Assembly: GCF_937888285.1 (NCBI RefSeq) | Contig: NZ_CALART010000093.1 | Span: 1-46,600, forward strand | Direction of reading: 5' to 3' | DNA length: 46,600 bases | DNA from: an uncultured Aquimonas sp. | GTDB lineage: Bacteria > Pseudomonadota > Gammaproteobacteria > Xanthomonadales > Xanthomonadaceae | Shown: positions 25,697-35,755 of the stretch, one piece after another | Layout: every line of letters starts with the position of its first letter | How positions within the stretch are numbered: the stretch's first letter is position 1 | Notes under the pieces: model-generated | What the model was told of the DNA's origin: nothing | Databases searched by the model: none | Seen by the model: only the letters and a program-made list of their open reading frames with translations | Position numbers and translations under genes: made by a program

Positions 25697-26659
25697 TCAG
25701 GTGGTGGCAAAGTGCGCGCGGGAGAATGCGACCCGCTCTGCGGGATCCGTGCTCAAGCCACCGTGGTCGCGCAGGGCTTCGATCATGCGCAGGCGATGCA
25801 GCAGCCCATTGCCATTGGCGATCTGGATGGCCAGGCCGGGGCGCGCATTGAGCTCCAGGATCATCGGTCCCTTGTTCTTGTCGAGAACGAAATCGACGCC
25901 GATGTAGCCAAGCTGGGAAAGCTCATAGCAGCGCGAAGACATCTCCAGCAGCTCCGCCCAGCGCGGGATCTCGAGTCCGACGATGCTGTGCTCGGTGTCG
26001 GGATGCTCCTTGACCGGCTCGGTGCCCCAGACACCCCTGCGGGTCAGCCCCGTGGGGATGTCGATGCCGACGCCGATGGCGCCCTGGTGCAGATTGGCCT
26101 TGCCATCGGACAGCCGTGTAGGCAGGCGGATCATTGCCATCACCGGGTAGCCGAGGAACACGATGATGCGGACGTCGGGCACACCCTTGTAGCTGACCTG
26201 GTCGAAGATCGGGTCGAACTGCACGCAGTACTCGACCAGCAGGTGGTCGGGATGCCCTCCGAGCGAGAACAGTCCTGACAGACCATTGGACAGGTGGTGT
26301 TCGAATTCCTCCCTGTTCATGAGCTGACCATTGGAACGGCGGTACTTGTCACCGCGGCGTCCGCTGATCACCAGGATGCCATCGCCACCCGAACCGTGGG
26401 CGGGCTTCACCACGAACTGCTCGCGGTGTTCGATCTTCTTGTGCAGCTCGTGGATCTCGTGCTCCTCGCGGACAACCGCGTAAAGCTCGGGAACCGGCAG
26501 GCCGGCCTCGATGGCGAGCTGCTTGGTGATGAGCTTGTCGTCCACCCGCGGATAGAAGCGCCGCTTGTTGTAGGCGAGGATGAATTCGGCGTTGCGCTGG
26601 CCGAGGCCCATCAGGCCGATGCTGCGCAGGCGACGTGCGACCGAGAACAGGTTGAGCAT
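25697..26659 (-). CDS. ATP-grasp ligase, RimK-like alpha-L-glutamate ligase-related
   Basis: This is a 320-residue ATP-grasp protein. The ATP-binding loop is FVVKPAHGSGGDGILVI (about residues 84-100), metal and substrate residues follow in LVEYCVQFDPIFDQ and VPDVRIIVF, and the catalytic tail is GYIGVDFVLDKNKGPMILELNARPGL, with the paired acidic and Asn residues that hold magnesium. It would form a peptide-type bond, adding an amino acid such as glutamate to an unknown acceptor. It is the second gene of a pair with the 7TM transglutaminase-like protein, 3 bp apart, which is the usual arrangement of this family. Confidence 0.88.
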   Translation of the reverse strand: MLNLFSVARRLRSIGLMGLGQRNAEFILAYNKRRFYPRVDDKLITKQLAIEAGLPVPELYAVVREEHEIHELHKKIEHREQFVVKPAHGSGGDGILVISGRRGDKYRRSNGQLMNREEFEHHLSNGLSGLFSLGGHPDHLLVEYCVQFDPIFDQVSYKGVPDVRIIVFLGYPVMAMIRLPTRLSDGKANLHQGAIGVGIDIPTGLTRRGVWGTEPVKEHPDTEHSIVGLEIPRWAELLEMSSRCYELSQLGYIGVDFVLDKNKGPMILELNARPGLAIQIANGNGLLHRLRMIEALRDHGGLSTDPAERVAFSRAHFATT

Positions 26660-26662
26660 GGC

Positions 26663-28228
26663 TCAGGCCTTGCCCGCGTCGGCGCTGGCAGCCTTTTCCT
26701 TCGCCTCCAGCTCGCGGGCGAGCGCACGGAAGCGGAACAACTCACTCAGGCGATAGCCCGAGTAGCGCCCCAGCACCAGGGTCAGCGCCAGCAGGATCAG
26801 CAGGGCTTCCGGGAACACGAAGATGAAATGCTCCAGGGGCTCCCAGCTCATCGCCAGGTAAGCTAGGCAGGCCACGACGAGCGAGCCGATGCCCTCCTTG
26901 AGGGCATAGCCCGGGCCCCGCTCCTCCCAGGCGACCGACATGCGCTCGATGGTCATGGCCATGATGACCATCGGGAACAGGGCGACCGACAGGCCCACCT
27001 CGATGCCGAGGCGATTGGCGAGGATCGAGACCGCTGCCATCAACAGCACGACCAAGATCAGCACCGAAGTCAGTCGGGGCACCAGCAGCAGCCGCAGGCG
27101 CTCCATGTAGAAACGCACCAGGAGTCCGGCGCCCACCACCACCACGAACAGGGTGACGCCCGCCAGCAGCTGGGTTTCGCGGAAGGCGATCGCGATCAGT
27201 ACCGGCATGAAGGTGCCGAAGGTCTTGATGCCGATGATGTTGCGCAGCAGAAGCATCAGGAAGGCGCCGATCGGCACCATCAGCAGCACTTTGTAAACCG
27301 ACTGGGTCTGCAGCGGCAGGCTGAGCAGCGAGTAGTTCACCAGATCGGCGTTCTGGACTTCCAGCCGGCGTTCCGCGATGGCGATCGCGTCGGCGAGGTT
27401 GCGGCTGACCGAGAAGGTCAGCTCGGGGCGCCCGGCGTCCTCGATCTGCAGCAGCGGTGACCTCGAACCGGTCCACAGGAACAAGTTGTCGGGCCAGCCG
27501 TCGACCGCGGTTTCCAGGTCGATCGTGGTCCAGGCCTTGCCGTCATGGACCTGCAGCCAGGGCCTGATCTGCGCATTGCCCTGGCTCTCGCCCAGCATCA
27601 GGCCGCGCACGATGCGCGCGGGGATCTGCCGCATGGCCAGCAGCTGGGTGATGTACTCGGCGCGCGCGTCGGCGTCGGCCAGACCCTCGACCAGCAGGGC
27701 AACCTCTTCGCTGGGCGCGGCCACGTTCATCTGCCGGACCAGCTCCTTGGCATAGGTCGGCACGTTCGACGAGCCCAGGCGCACGTTGTCCAGCAGGGTC
27801 TGGGCCGCGGTCGCAAAGGGTTCTTCCAGGGTCGGTGGTGCGGCCAGGCGCGGCGCGGCCTCGACGGCGTCCGCCTGCTTGCTGCGGACGACCGTGGCCC
27901 GGTAGTACAGCGCTTGGCGGCCGGCGGCGCGCCGGATCGACCACTGCACTTCGCGCCCTTCCCTGCGCGGCTCCTCGAGCTTGGAGTAGTTGCGGGCGAC
28001 GTATCGCTCGTCGAGGATCGTGAAGCCCGGCGTGTTCGATGGCAGCTGCAGCACCACCGTGTTGGCCGGCTTGCGCGGCTGGTACTGGATGCGGGCTTGG
28101 ACCGTCCAGACCTCGACCTCGGCGGCCGGCTGCAGCGGGAAGTCGAGGAACTTCCATTTGTAGTAGATCGCGCCGCCGCCGATCAGGCACAGAGCCAGGG
28201 CCAGCAGGTACAGGTGGGCTTTCTTCAT
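26663..28228 (-). CDS. Inactive transglutaminase-like protein fused to seven membrane helices
   Basis: This 521-residue protein has one N-terminal helix (about 5-25), a periplasmic domain to about residue 320, and about seven membrane helices after it. The periplasmic part contains LLVEGLADADARAEYITQLLAMRQIPARIVRGLML and PWLQVHDGKAWTTIDLE, the transglutaminase fold without its catalytic cysteine. The C-terminal block begins VYKVLLMVPIGAFLMLLLRNIIGIKTFGTFMPVLIAIAF, which is the distinctive 7TM segment. The pairing with an ATP-grasp ligase is known from comparative genomics (often with a retropepsin-like protease, not seen here). It probably senses or handles a periplasmic peptide; role unproven. 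Confidence 0.85.
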   Translation of the reverse strand: MKKAHLYLLALALCLIGGGAIYYKWKFLDFPLQPAAEVEVWTVQARIQYQPRKPANTVVLQLPSNTPGFTILDERYVARNYSKLEEPRREGREVQWSIRRAAGRQALYYRATVVRSKQADAVEAAPRLAAPPTLEEPFATAAQTLLDNVRLGSSNVPTYAKELVRQMNVAAPSEEVALLVEGLADADARAEYITQLLAMRQIPARIVRGLMLGESQGNAQIRPWLQVHDGKAWTTIDLETAVDGWPDNLFLWTGSRSPLLQIEDAGRPELTFSVSRNLADAIAIAERRLEVQNADLVNYSLLSLPLQTQSVYKVLLMVPIGAFLMLLLRNIIGIKTFGTFMPVLIAIAFRETQLLAGVTLFVVVVGAGLLVRFYMERLRLLLVPRLTSVLILVVLLMAAVSILANRLGIEVGLSVALFPMVIMAMTIERMSVAWEERGPGYALKEGIGSLVVACLAYLAMSWEPLEHFIFVFPEALLILLALTLVLGRYSGYRLSELFRFRALARELEAKEKAASADAGKA

Positions 28229-28322
28229 GGGTTGGGCGCGCTTGCGGGAGGCGGTGCGGCCACGATGGCCGCGTTCAGCGGCAGTATAGCCAGCCAGCGG
28301 GCGGCATCACGGTGCGATCGGT

Positions 28323-28345
28323 GGCGGCGCGCAGTGCGCGCCGCC
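28323..28345 (-). terminator. Hairpin after gyrB
   Basis: A perfect 10-bp GC stem (GGCGGCGCGC with GCGCGCCGCC) and an AGT loop lie 11 bp past the minus-strand gyrB stop. There is no T-run, so it may work with a second factor or only protect the message. Confidence 0.5.
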
Positions 28346-28356
28346 CCGGTTCCGGT

Positions 28357-30780
<2,424 letters not shown>

Positions 30781-30848
30781 GGAATCCCTGCTTGGCGGGG
30801 CGCGAGCCGCTCTCCAACGGTGTCGGAGCGGCCTGCGCAGGGCGCGAA

Positions 30849-31928
30849 TTATAGCAGGGGGGTGATCTTGCCCTGTTCCACGTGGAACAGGGCGTCACGA
30901 GGGTCATCTGCCCAACCGGGGCGCTCCACCCCGGTCACGATCGCCTGGACCCCGCGCTCACGCAAGTACGCCAGGACGGCCCCGGCGCGAAGGGCATCCA
31001 ACTCGCTGCAGAGATCGTCCAGCAGCAGCAGCGGGTAGCTGCCATGCATCTCGCCATACAGATCGCTCAAGCCGATGAGCAGCGAGAGAGCGAGGATCTT
31101 TGATTGCCCACGCGACAGGAACTCGCGGGCGTCCACGCCCTGGATCCGCAAACTGACGTCGGCGCGGTGTGGGCCGACGCTGGTGAAGCCCTGCGTCATG
31201 TCCCGCTCGCGCGCCGCATGGAGAGCCTCCACCAGCGTGGCGTGCGCCCTGCCCCAGCCACGTCGATACTCCAGGGTGACGCCCCCAACCTCCTCAGACA
31301 GCCACGAGAGCACTTGCGCCGAGCGTCCGAGCCAACGTTCGGCAAGCCGAGATCGCGCGCGGTCCAGGCGCTCGCCAGCGGTACCCAACAAGGCGTCGAA
31401 CGCATCCAGCTGTTGCAGGTCGCGTATGCGCAGGGCCTCGTTGCGCTGCCTCAGGATGCGCTGCCACTCCGACCACAGCGCCGATGGCATGCGTTCCACG
31501 TGGAACACGCCCCAATCCATCAAGCGACGCCGCCGCTCCGAAGGCCCGGACACGATCAGGTGTGAACCGGGCTCGAAACACAGTGTGGGCGCGCGCGCTG
31601 CAATCTCCGCTGCACGCACCTCGCGAGCGCCTTCGACCCGGTACTCCCATCCACCGCGACGCTGACGCGCGCTCCCGAGCCGCAACGGCACCCCGCTACG
31701 GTCAACCCATTCCGTGGCGATATGGCCCTCATCGCAACCGTGCCGAAGCACCGAATCGAACTGCGCGGCGCGAAAAGATCGCGCATGCCCGAGCGCGAAC
31801 AGCCCCTCCAGCACCGTGGTCTTGCCGGACCCATTGCTGCCCACCAGCCAGCTGATACCGGTTGCTGGAAAAAAATCAGCCTCGGCGAGCACTCGAAGCC
31901 CGCCAAGGCTGACGTGACGCAGCAACAT
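30849..31928 (-). CDS. recF: DNA replication and repair protein RecF
   Basis: This is a 359-residue ABC/SMC-like ATPase that helps load RecA on gapped DNA through RecOR. Walker A is GSNGSGKTTVLEG (about residues 30-42), the ABC signature is FLSRGQSKILALSLL, and Walker B is PLLLLDDLCSELD. The length is normal. It follows dnaN after only 9 bp, so the two are co-transcribed. Confidence 0.96.
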   Translation of the reverse strand: MLLRHVSLGGLRVLAEADFFPATGISWLVGSNGSGKTTVLEGLFALGHARSFRAAQFDSVLRHGCDEGHIATEWVDRSGVPLRLGSARQRRGGWEYRVEGAREVRAAEIAARAPTLCFEPGSHLIVSGPSERRRRLMDWGVFHVERMPSALWSEWQRILRQRNEALRIRDLQQLDAFDALLGTAGERLDRARSRLAERWLGRSAQVLSWLSEEVGGVTLEYRRGWGRAHATLVEALHAARERDMTQGFTSVGPHRADVSLRIQGVDAREFLSRGQSKILALSLLIGLSDLYGEMHGSYPLLLLDDLCSELDALRAGAVLAYLRERGVQAIVTGVERPGWADDPRDALFHVEQGKITPLL

Positions 31929-31937
31929 CGCGATCCC

Positions 31938-33038
31938 TTACAGGCGCATCGGCATCACCACGTGGCGGTTGCGCCCGTGGCTGGGCTCGCGAACGAGGGC
32001 GCTGGACCCGGAATCACGGAACAGCAGCAAAGCGTCGTCCTCGGTCAGCGCGCCCAAGGCTTCCAACAGATAACTAGCGTTGAATCCGATCGACAGGCCA
32101 CTGATGGACGTGTCCGCCTCCACCTCTTCCACCGCTTCTTCCTGTTCGGGGTTGTGTGCCGACACGCGAACGACCTGGGGATCGACCTCAATCCGCACAC
32201 CGCGATACTTCTCGTTGGACAGGATCACCGCACGCTGCAGCGCTGCGCGCAGGCTGTCGCGATTGACCTTCACTTCCTTGTCGGCACCGAGCGGTATGAC
32301 CGCCTCATAATCCGGAAAGCGGCCGTCGATCAGCTTCGAGCTGAACGACACGTCGTCTCGGCGCACGCGTAAATGGGCTCGACCGACCTCCAGTTCGATC
32401 TCCCGGTCGCTGTTCTCCAGCAGGCGCATCAGCTCCAGCACACCTTTGCGCGGCACGATCATCTGCCGACGCACCTGCGGACCGGCCACCAGGTCCGTCT
32501 CGCTCAATGCCAACCGGTGGCCGTCCGTGGCGACGCAGCGCAACTGCGTGCCCTCGGCGTCCAGCAGCAGCCCGTTCAGATAAAACCGCACGTCCTGCTG
32601 CGCCATCGCGAACGCGGTGGCATCAAAGGTCTTCTTGAGCGCGCCTTCGCTCACCCGCAAGCGCTCGACGACCTCGGCTTCGTCCGTCGAGGGGTACTCA
32701 TCCGCGCTCAGCCCGGCCAGCGTGTACCGGCTGCGTCCCGCGCTCACATTGATGCGATCGCCGCTTGAGCCCACGTTGACCATCACGCCGTCAGGCAGCG
32801 CTCGAACGATCTCGAAGAACTTGCGGGCCGGAATCGTCGTGGCACCCGGTTCGCCGTCGCTGCAGGCCACACGCGCAACCAGCTCGACTTCAAGATCAGT
32901 TGCCGTCAATGACAGCGTGCCCTGCTCCAGGGACACCAACAGGTTCGACAGCACCGGCATGGTTTGCCGTTTCTCGACCACGCTGACCACCTGCTGGAGA
33001 GGCTTCAGCAACACTTCGCGCGTCAGACTGAACCGCAT
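31938..33038 (-). CDS. dnaN: DNA polymerase III beta subunit (sliding clamp)
   Basis: The protein is 366 residues, exactly the common length, built of three similar clamp domains. It begins MRFSLTREVLLKPLQQVVSVVEKRQTMPVLSNLL, a typical DnaN start, and ends EPSHGRNRHVVMPMRL, the conserved C-terminus contributing to the partner-binding pocket. The start ATG (33038) has GAGGG as ribosome-binding site. It tethers polymerase III and other factors to DNA. It lies downstream of the candidate origin between dnaA and dnaN. Confidence 0.98.
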   Translation of the reverse strand: MRFSLTREVLLKPLQQVVSVVEKRQTMPVLSNLLVSLEQGTLSLTATDLEVELVARVACSDGEPGATTIPARKFFEIVRALPDGVMVNVGSSGDRINVSAGRSRYTLAGLSADEYPSTDEAEVVERLRVSEGALKKTFDATAFAMAQQDVRFYLNGLLLDAEGTQLRCVATDGHRLALSETDLVAGPQVRRQMIVPRKGVLELMRLLENSDREIELEVGRAHLRVRRDDVSFSSKLIDGRFPDYEAVIPLGADKEVKVNRDSLRAALQRAVILSNEKYRGVRIEVDPQVVRVSAHNPEQEEAVEEVEADTSISGLSIGFNASYLLEALGALTEDDALLLFRDSGSSALVREPSHGRNRHVVMPMRL

Positions 33039-33281
33039 ACATCAACCCTCATGTTCTTAAAGCTTTTAAGAGACTGTTGGTGATGATGGTCTACCCCGAA
33101 ACCCGGGATAAGCCACGCAAGCCCATGACAGTCAACGGTTTTTCCTGGTCTGAAGGTCTGTGGGTGAGTCCCGGCCCGGCTGTGGAACGGCTGTGGATAA
33201 AAATGCCGCCCGCAAACTGTCCCAACCCCATACCCCGCTTATCCACAGCTTACCAACTTGCCATGCCGCTACAGACGGGCC
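33039..33281. other. oriC: Candidate chromosomal replication origin (oriC) between dnaA and dnaN
   Basis: The 243-bp space contains two perfect DnaA boxes: TGTGGATAA at 33192-33200 (reverse of TTATCCACA) and TTATCCACA at 33239-33247. Nearby relaxed variants are TGTGGAACG (33181) and GGGATAAGC (33106-33114). An AT-rich inverted repeat, TTCTTAAAGCTTTTAAGAG at 33054-33072, could be a DNA-unwinding element or the dnaN promoter. In Xanthomonas the origin maps to this same intergenic space. The local density of boxes is modest, so the call rests partly on gene order. Confidence 0.75.
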
Positions 33282-34637
33282 TCATTCGGTCAGCCGCCGC
33301 ACCAGCTTGTCCCAGTCCTCACGAGCCTTCGGATCGTCGCCCACCAGACCACGCACCACCTTGCAGGCATGCATCACGGTCGTGTGGTCGCGGCCGCCGA
33401 AGGCATCCCCGATCTCCGGCAGGCTGTGCTCCGTCAGCTCCTTGGCCAGCGCCATGGCCATCTGACGCGGCCGGGCCAGCGAGCGCGTGCGGCGCTTGGA
33501 GAGCAGGTCGGACACCCGCAGCTGGTAATAGTCGGCCACCATCTTCTGGATGTTGCTGAGCGAGATCACCGCCTGCTGCGCTCGCAGCAGGTCGCGCAGC
33601 GCCTCGTGGGCGAACTCTTCGGTGATGGGTCGGCCCATGAAGTTCGCGCGTGCCGCCAGCGTGTTCAGGGCACCTTCGAGGTCGCGTACGTTGGAACGCA
33701 TGCGTCGGGCGATCAGGAAAGCCACGTTCTCGGGCAGCGGCACGCCCTTCTGCGCCGCCTTGGCCAACAGGATCGCCGAGCGTGTCTCGAAGTCCGGTGG
33801 CTCGATCGCCACCGACAATCCCCAGCCCAGGCGCGACTTCAGCCGTGGCTCGAGATTGTCGACCTCCTTGGGGTAGCGATCGCAGGTAAGGATGATCTGC
33901 TGCTTGAGCTCGAACAGGGCATTGAAGGTGTGGAAGAACTCCTCCTGCGTGCGGTCCTTGCCGGCGAAGAACTGGATGTCGTCGATCAGCAGCGCGTGCA
34001 CCGAATGGAACTGCCGCTTGAACTGCTCCATGGCCTTGTCCGCCAGCGCCCGCATCATCGCCGCGAAGAACTGCTCCGACCGCAGGTAGAGCACGCGCAT
34101 GCCCGGGTTGCGCGCGAGCATGTAGTTGCCGGCCGCATGCATCAGATGGGTCTTGCCAAGACCGGTACCGCCGTACAGCAGCAGCGGGTTGTAGGCCTTG
34201 CCGGGCTCGTTCGCGACCTGCATGGCGGCGGCGCGACCAAGCTGGTTCGAGCTGCCTTCGATGAAGGTGTCGAAGGTGTAGCTGGAGTCGAGATTGCTGG
34301 CGATGGGCTTCACCTGCCCGCCACCGCTCGTGGCCCGCATCGACGGCCCGGTCGCCGCAGCACTGCTCTGTCGCGCCTCGGCCGCCACATCGCGACTGCG
34401 CGGGGTGCCGAGCTCCAGGCTGACGTCGAGCGAGGCGAGCTCTGAGTAGTGCCGCAACAGCTCGATGATGCGCGGCAGATACGCGTCGCGCACCGTTTCG
34501 ACCACGAAGGCATTGGGTGCGAACAGGCGCACGCCACCCTCATGGGCTTCAGCGTGCAGGGGTTTGATCCAAGTGTAGAAACTCTCGGCCGGGAGCTCGG
34601 CTTCGAGGCGTTCAAGACAGCGCAACCAGGGCGACAT
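33282..34637 (-). CDS. dnaA: Chromosomal replication initiator DnaA
   Basis: The protein is 451 residues from ATG 34637, preceded by GGGAAG at five-base spacing. The frame is open to 34853, but that extension has no DnaA similarity. Domain I starts SPWLRCLERLEAELPAESFYTWIKPL. A variable linker spans about 80-115. The AAA+ core has Walker A GGTGLGKTH (residues 156-164), Walker B LLIDDIQFFAGK and an arginine finger region. The C-terminal DNA-binding signature is GGRDHTTVMHACKVV. It binds TTATCCACA boxes and opens oriC. Confidence 0.98.
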   Translation of the reverse strand: MSPWLRCLERLEAELPAESFYTWIKPLHAEAHEGGVRLFAPNAFVVETVRDAYLPRIIELLRHYSELASLDVSLELGTPRSRDVAAEARQSSAAATGPSMRATSGGGQVKPIASNLDSSYTFDTFIEGSSNQLGRAAAMQVANEPGKAYNPLLLYGGTGLGKTHLMHAAGNYMLARNPGMRVLYLRSEQFFAAMMRALADKAMEQFKRQFHSVHALLIDDIQFFAGKDRTQEEFFHTFNALFELKQQIILTCDRYPKEVDNLEPRLKSRLGWGLSVAIEPPDFETRSAILLAKAAQKGVPLPENVAFLIARRMRSNVRDLEGALNTLAARANFMGRPITEEFAHEALRDLLRAQQAVISLSNIQKMVADYYQLRVSDLLSKRRTRSLARPRQMAMALAKELTEHSLPEIGDAFGGRDHTTVMHACKVVRGLVGDDPKAREDWDKLVRRLTE

Positions 34638-34983
34638 GCAGCTTCCCGAGTGGAGCCGACCGGCTGCGCCACGCCGCGTCAGGCGCCGCGCGATCCAGTC
34701 AGGCAGGGGATGAGTGGGAGCTCGGCGCCCCGGAGCGGAAACCCGTGGGAGATCAGGGCAGACACGTGCCGCGACGCGATCCCGGGCCGCGGACGGCAGG
34801 ACCGGGCCGGGGCGGAGCGGCATGCGCGCTGTGATTCCTCGACAGGCACCCAACCCCGGGTGACCGGGCGGCCTGCCAGTCTACGCCGCACCGCAGACAG
34901 TGCCAACCGCAGCGGGCTTGACAGCCAGGAAGCTGAGCCCGTATCCTCCGCGGTCTTTCTGCCCAGACATCAAGGCCGCTGTC
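34638..34983. promoter_or_regulatory. Divergent dnaA/rpmH control region
   Basis: The 346 bp between divergent dnaA and rpmH have no gene. The rpmH promoter is visible at its right end (listed separately). I see no perfect DnaA box here. The dnaA promoter must be in the left half but has no clear consensus. Confidence 0.5.
34918..34947 (+). promoter_or_regulatory. Sigma-70-type promoter for rpmH-rnpA
   Basis: A perfect -35 box, TTGACA (34918-34923), is followed after 18 bp by TATCCT (34942-34947), a four-of-six match to the -10 box. It ends 36 bp before the rpmH start codon, a good distance for this strongly expressed gene. Confidence 0.65.
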
Positions 34984-35118
34984 ATGAAGCGCACCTTCCA
35001 GCCCAGCAACCTCAAGCGCGCCCGCACCCACGGTTTCCGTGCCCGTATGGCGACCGCCGACGGCCGCAAGATCCTGTCGGCCCGCCGCGCCAAGGGTCGC
35101 AAGCGCCTCTGCCCGTAA
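34984..35118 (+). CDS. rpmH: 50S ribosomal protein L34
   Basis: The protein is 44 residues, highly basic, beginning MKRTFQPSNLKRARTHGFRA and ending AKGRKRLCP, which is a full and typical L34. It is part of the large ribosomal subunit. It lies in the classic rpmH-rnpA order across the control region from dnaA and has a good promoter upstream. The upstream extension of the frame is not needed. Confidence 0.98.
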   Translation: MKRTFQPSNLKRARTHGFRARMATADGRKILSARRAKGRKRLCP

Positions 35119-35245
35119 GCGCAGTCGCGACCGCCGCCGGCGACCCTGACGCCGCGGCGTACATCGATTCCGCTACCCGGCGGTGGTCGGTTTCTGCAGG
35201 CCTGGCTCACGCCGGGCCTGTTGCATTTCCGGGCGAGGCGTGGCC

Positions 35246-35755
35246 ATGACCCTGATTCCACCTCCCGCGCCCTGCCGGCTCAGGCCATCGGCGCGCATGC
35301 GCCTGCCGCGCGACTTCAGCCGCTGTCTCGATTCGGGTCAGCGCATGGGTGGCGCGTTCTACCGCTGCACCGTCCTGCTTGACCCGGCAGCGGACTCCGC
35401 GAGGCTCGGCTTTGCCATCTCGCGCAAGGTCGACAAACGCGCGGTGGTGCGCAACCGTCTGAAGCGGATCGCACGCGAATGCTTCCGCCATCTTCGTGCA
35501 CGTCTGCCGGCGGGCGACTACGTGCTGATGGGCAAGCGCGAAGCTGCCGCTGCCCGACCCGATCAGCTGCGGCGTGACCTGGAGCGTCTGCTCGCCCGCG
35601 CGGCTGCGTTGAAGGCCCCAGTCGCGCACGTCACAATGGCGGCTGTCTCCGCGCCCGGTGCCGACACGCCCGATGCTCCGGCCAGCGCCGAATCCCCTCC
35701 CCTGACGACTGCCGGGCCCGACTCCCGCCACGGCAACGACCGAGTGTCCGAATGA
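35246..35755 (+). CDS. rnpA: Ribonuclease P protein component
   Basis: The protein is 169 residues from ATG 35246. The core has LPRDFSRCLDSGQRMGG, RLGFAISRKVDKRAVVRNRLKRIARECFR (with the RNR signature) and DYVLMGKREAA, as needed to bind the RNase P RNA and tRNA precursors. A tail of about 45 residues after the core is Ala/Pro/Ser-rich and not conserved. Its stop overlaps the yidC start (ATGA). The usual yidD gene between rnpA and yidC is absent. A start further upstream is possible. Confidence 0.95.
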   Translation: MTLIPPPAPCRLRPSARMRLPRDFSRCLDSGQRMGGAFYRCTVLLDPAADSARLGFAISRKVDKRAVVRNRLKRIARECFRHLRARLPAGDYVLMGKREAAAARPDQLRRDLERLLARAAALKAPVAHVTMAAVSAPGADTPDAPASAESPPLTTAGPDSRHGNDRVSE

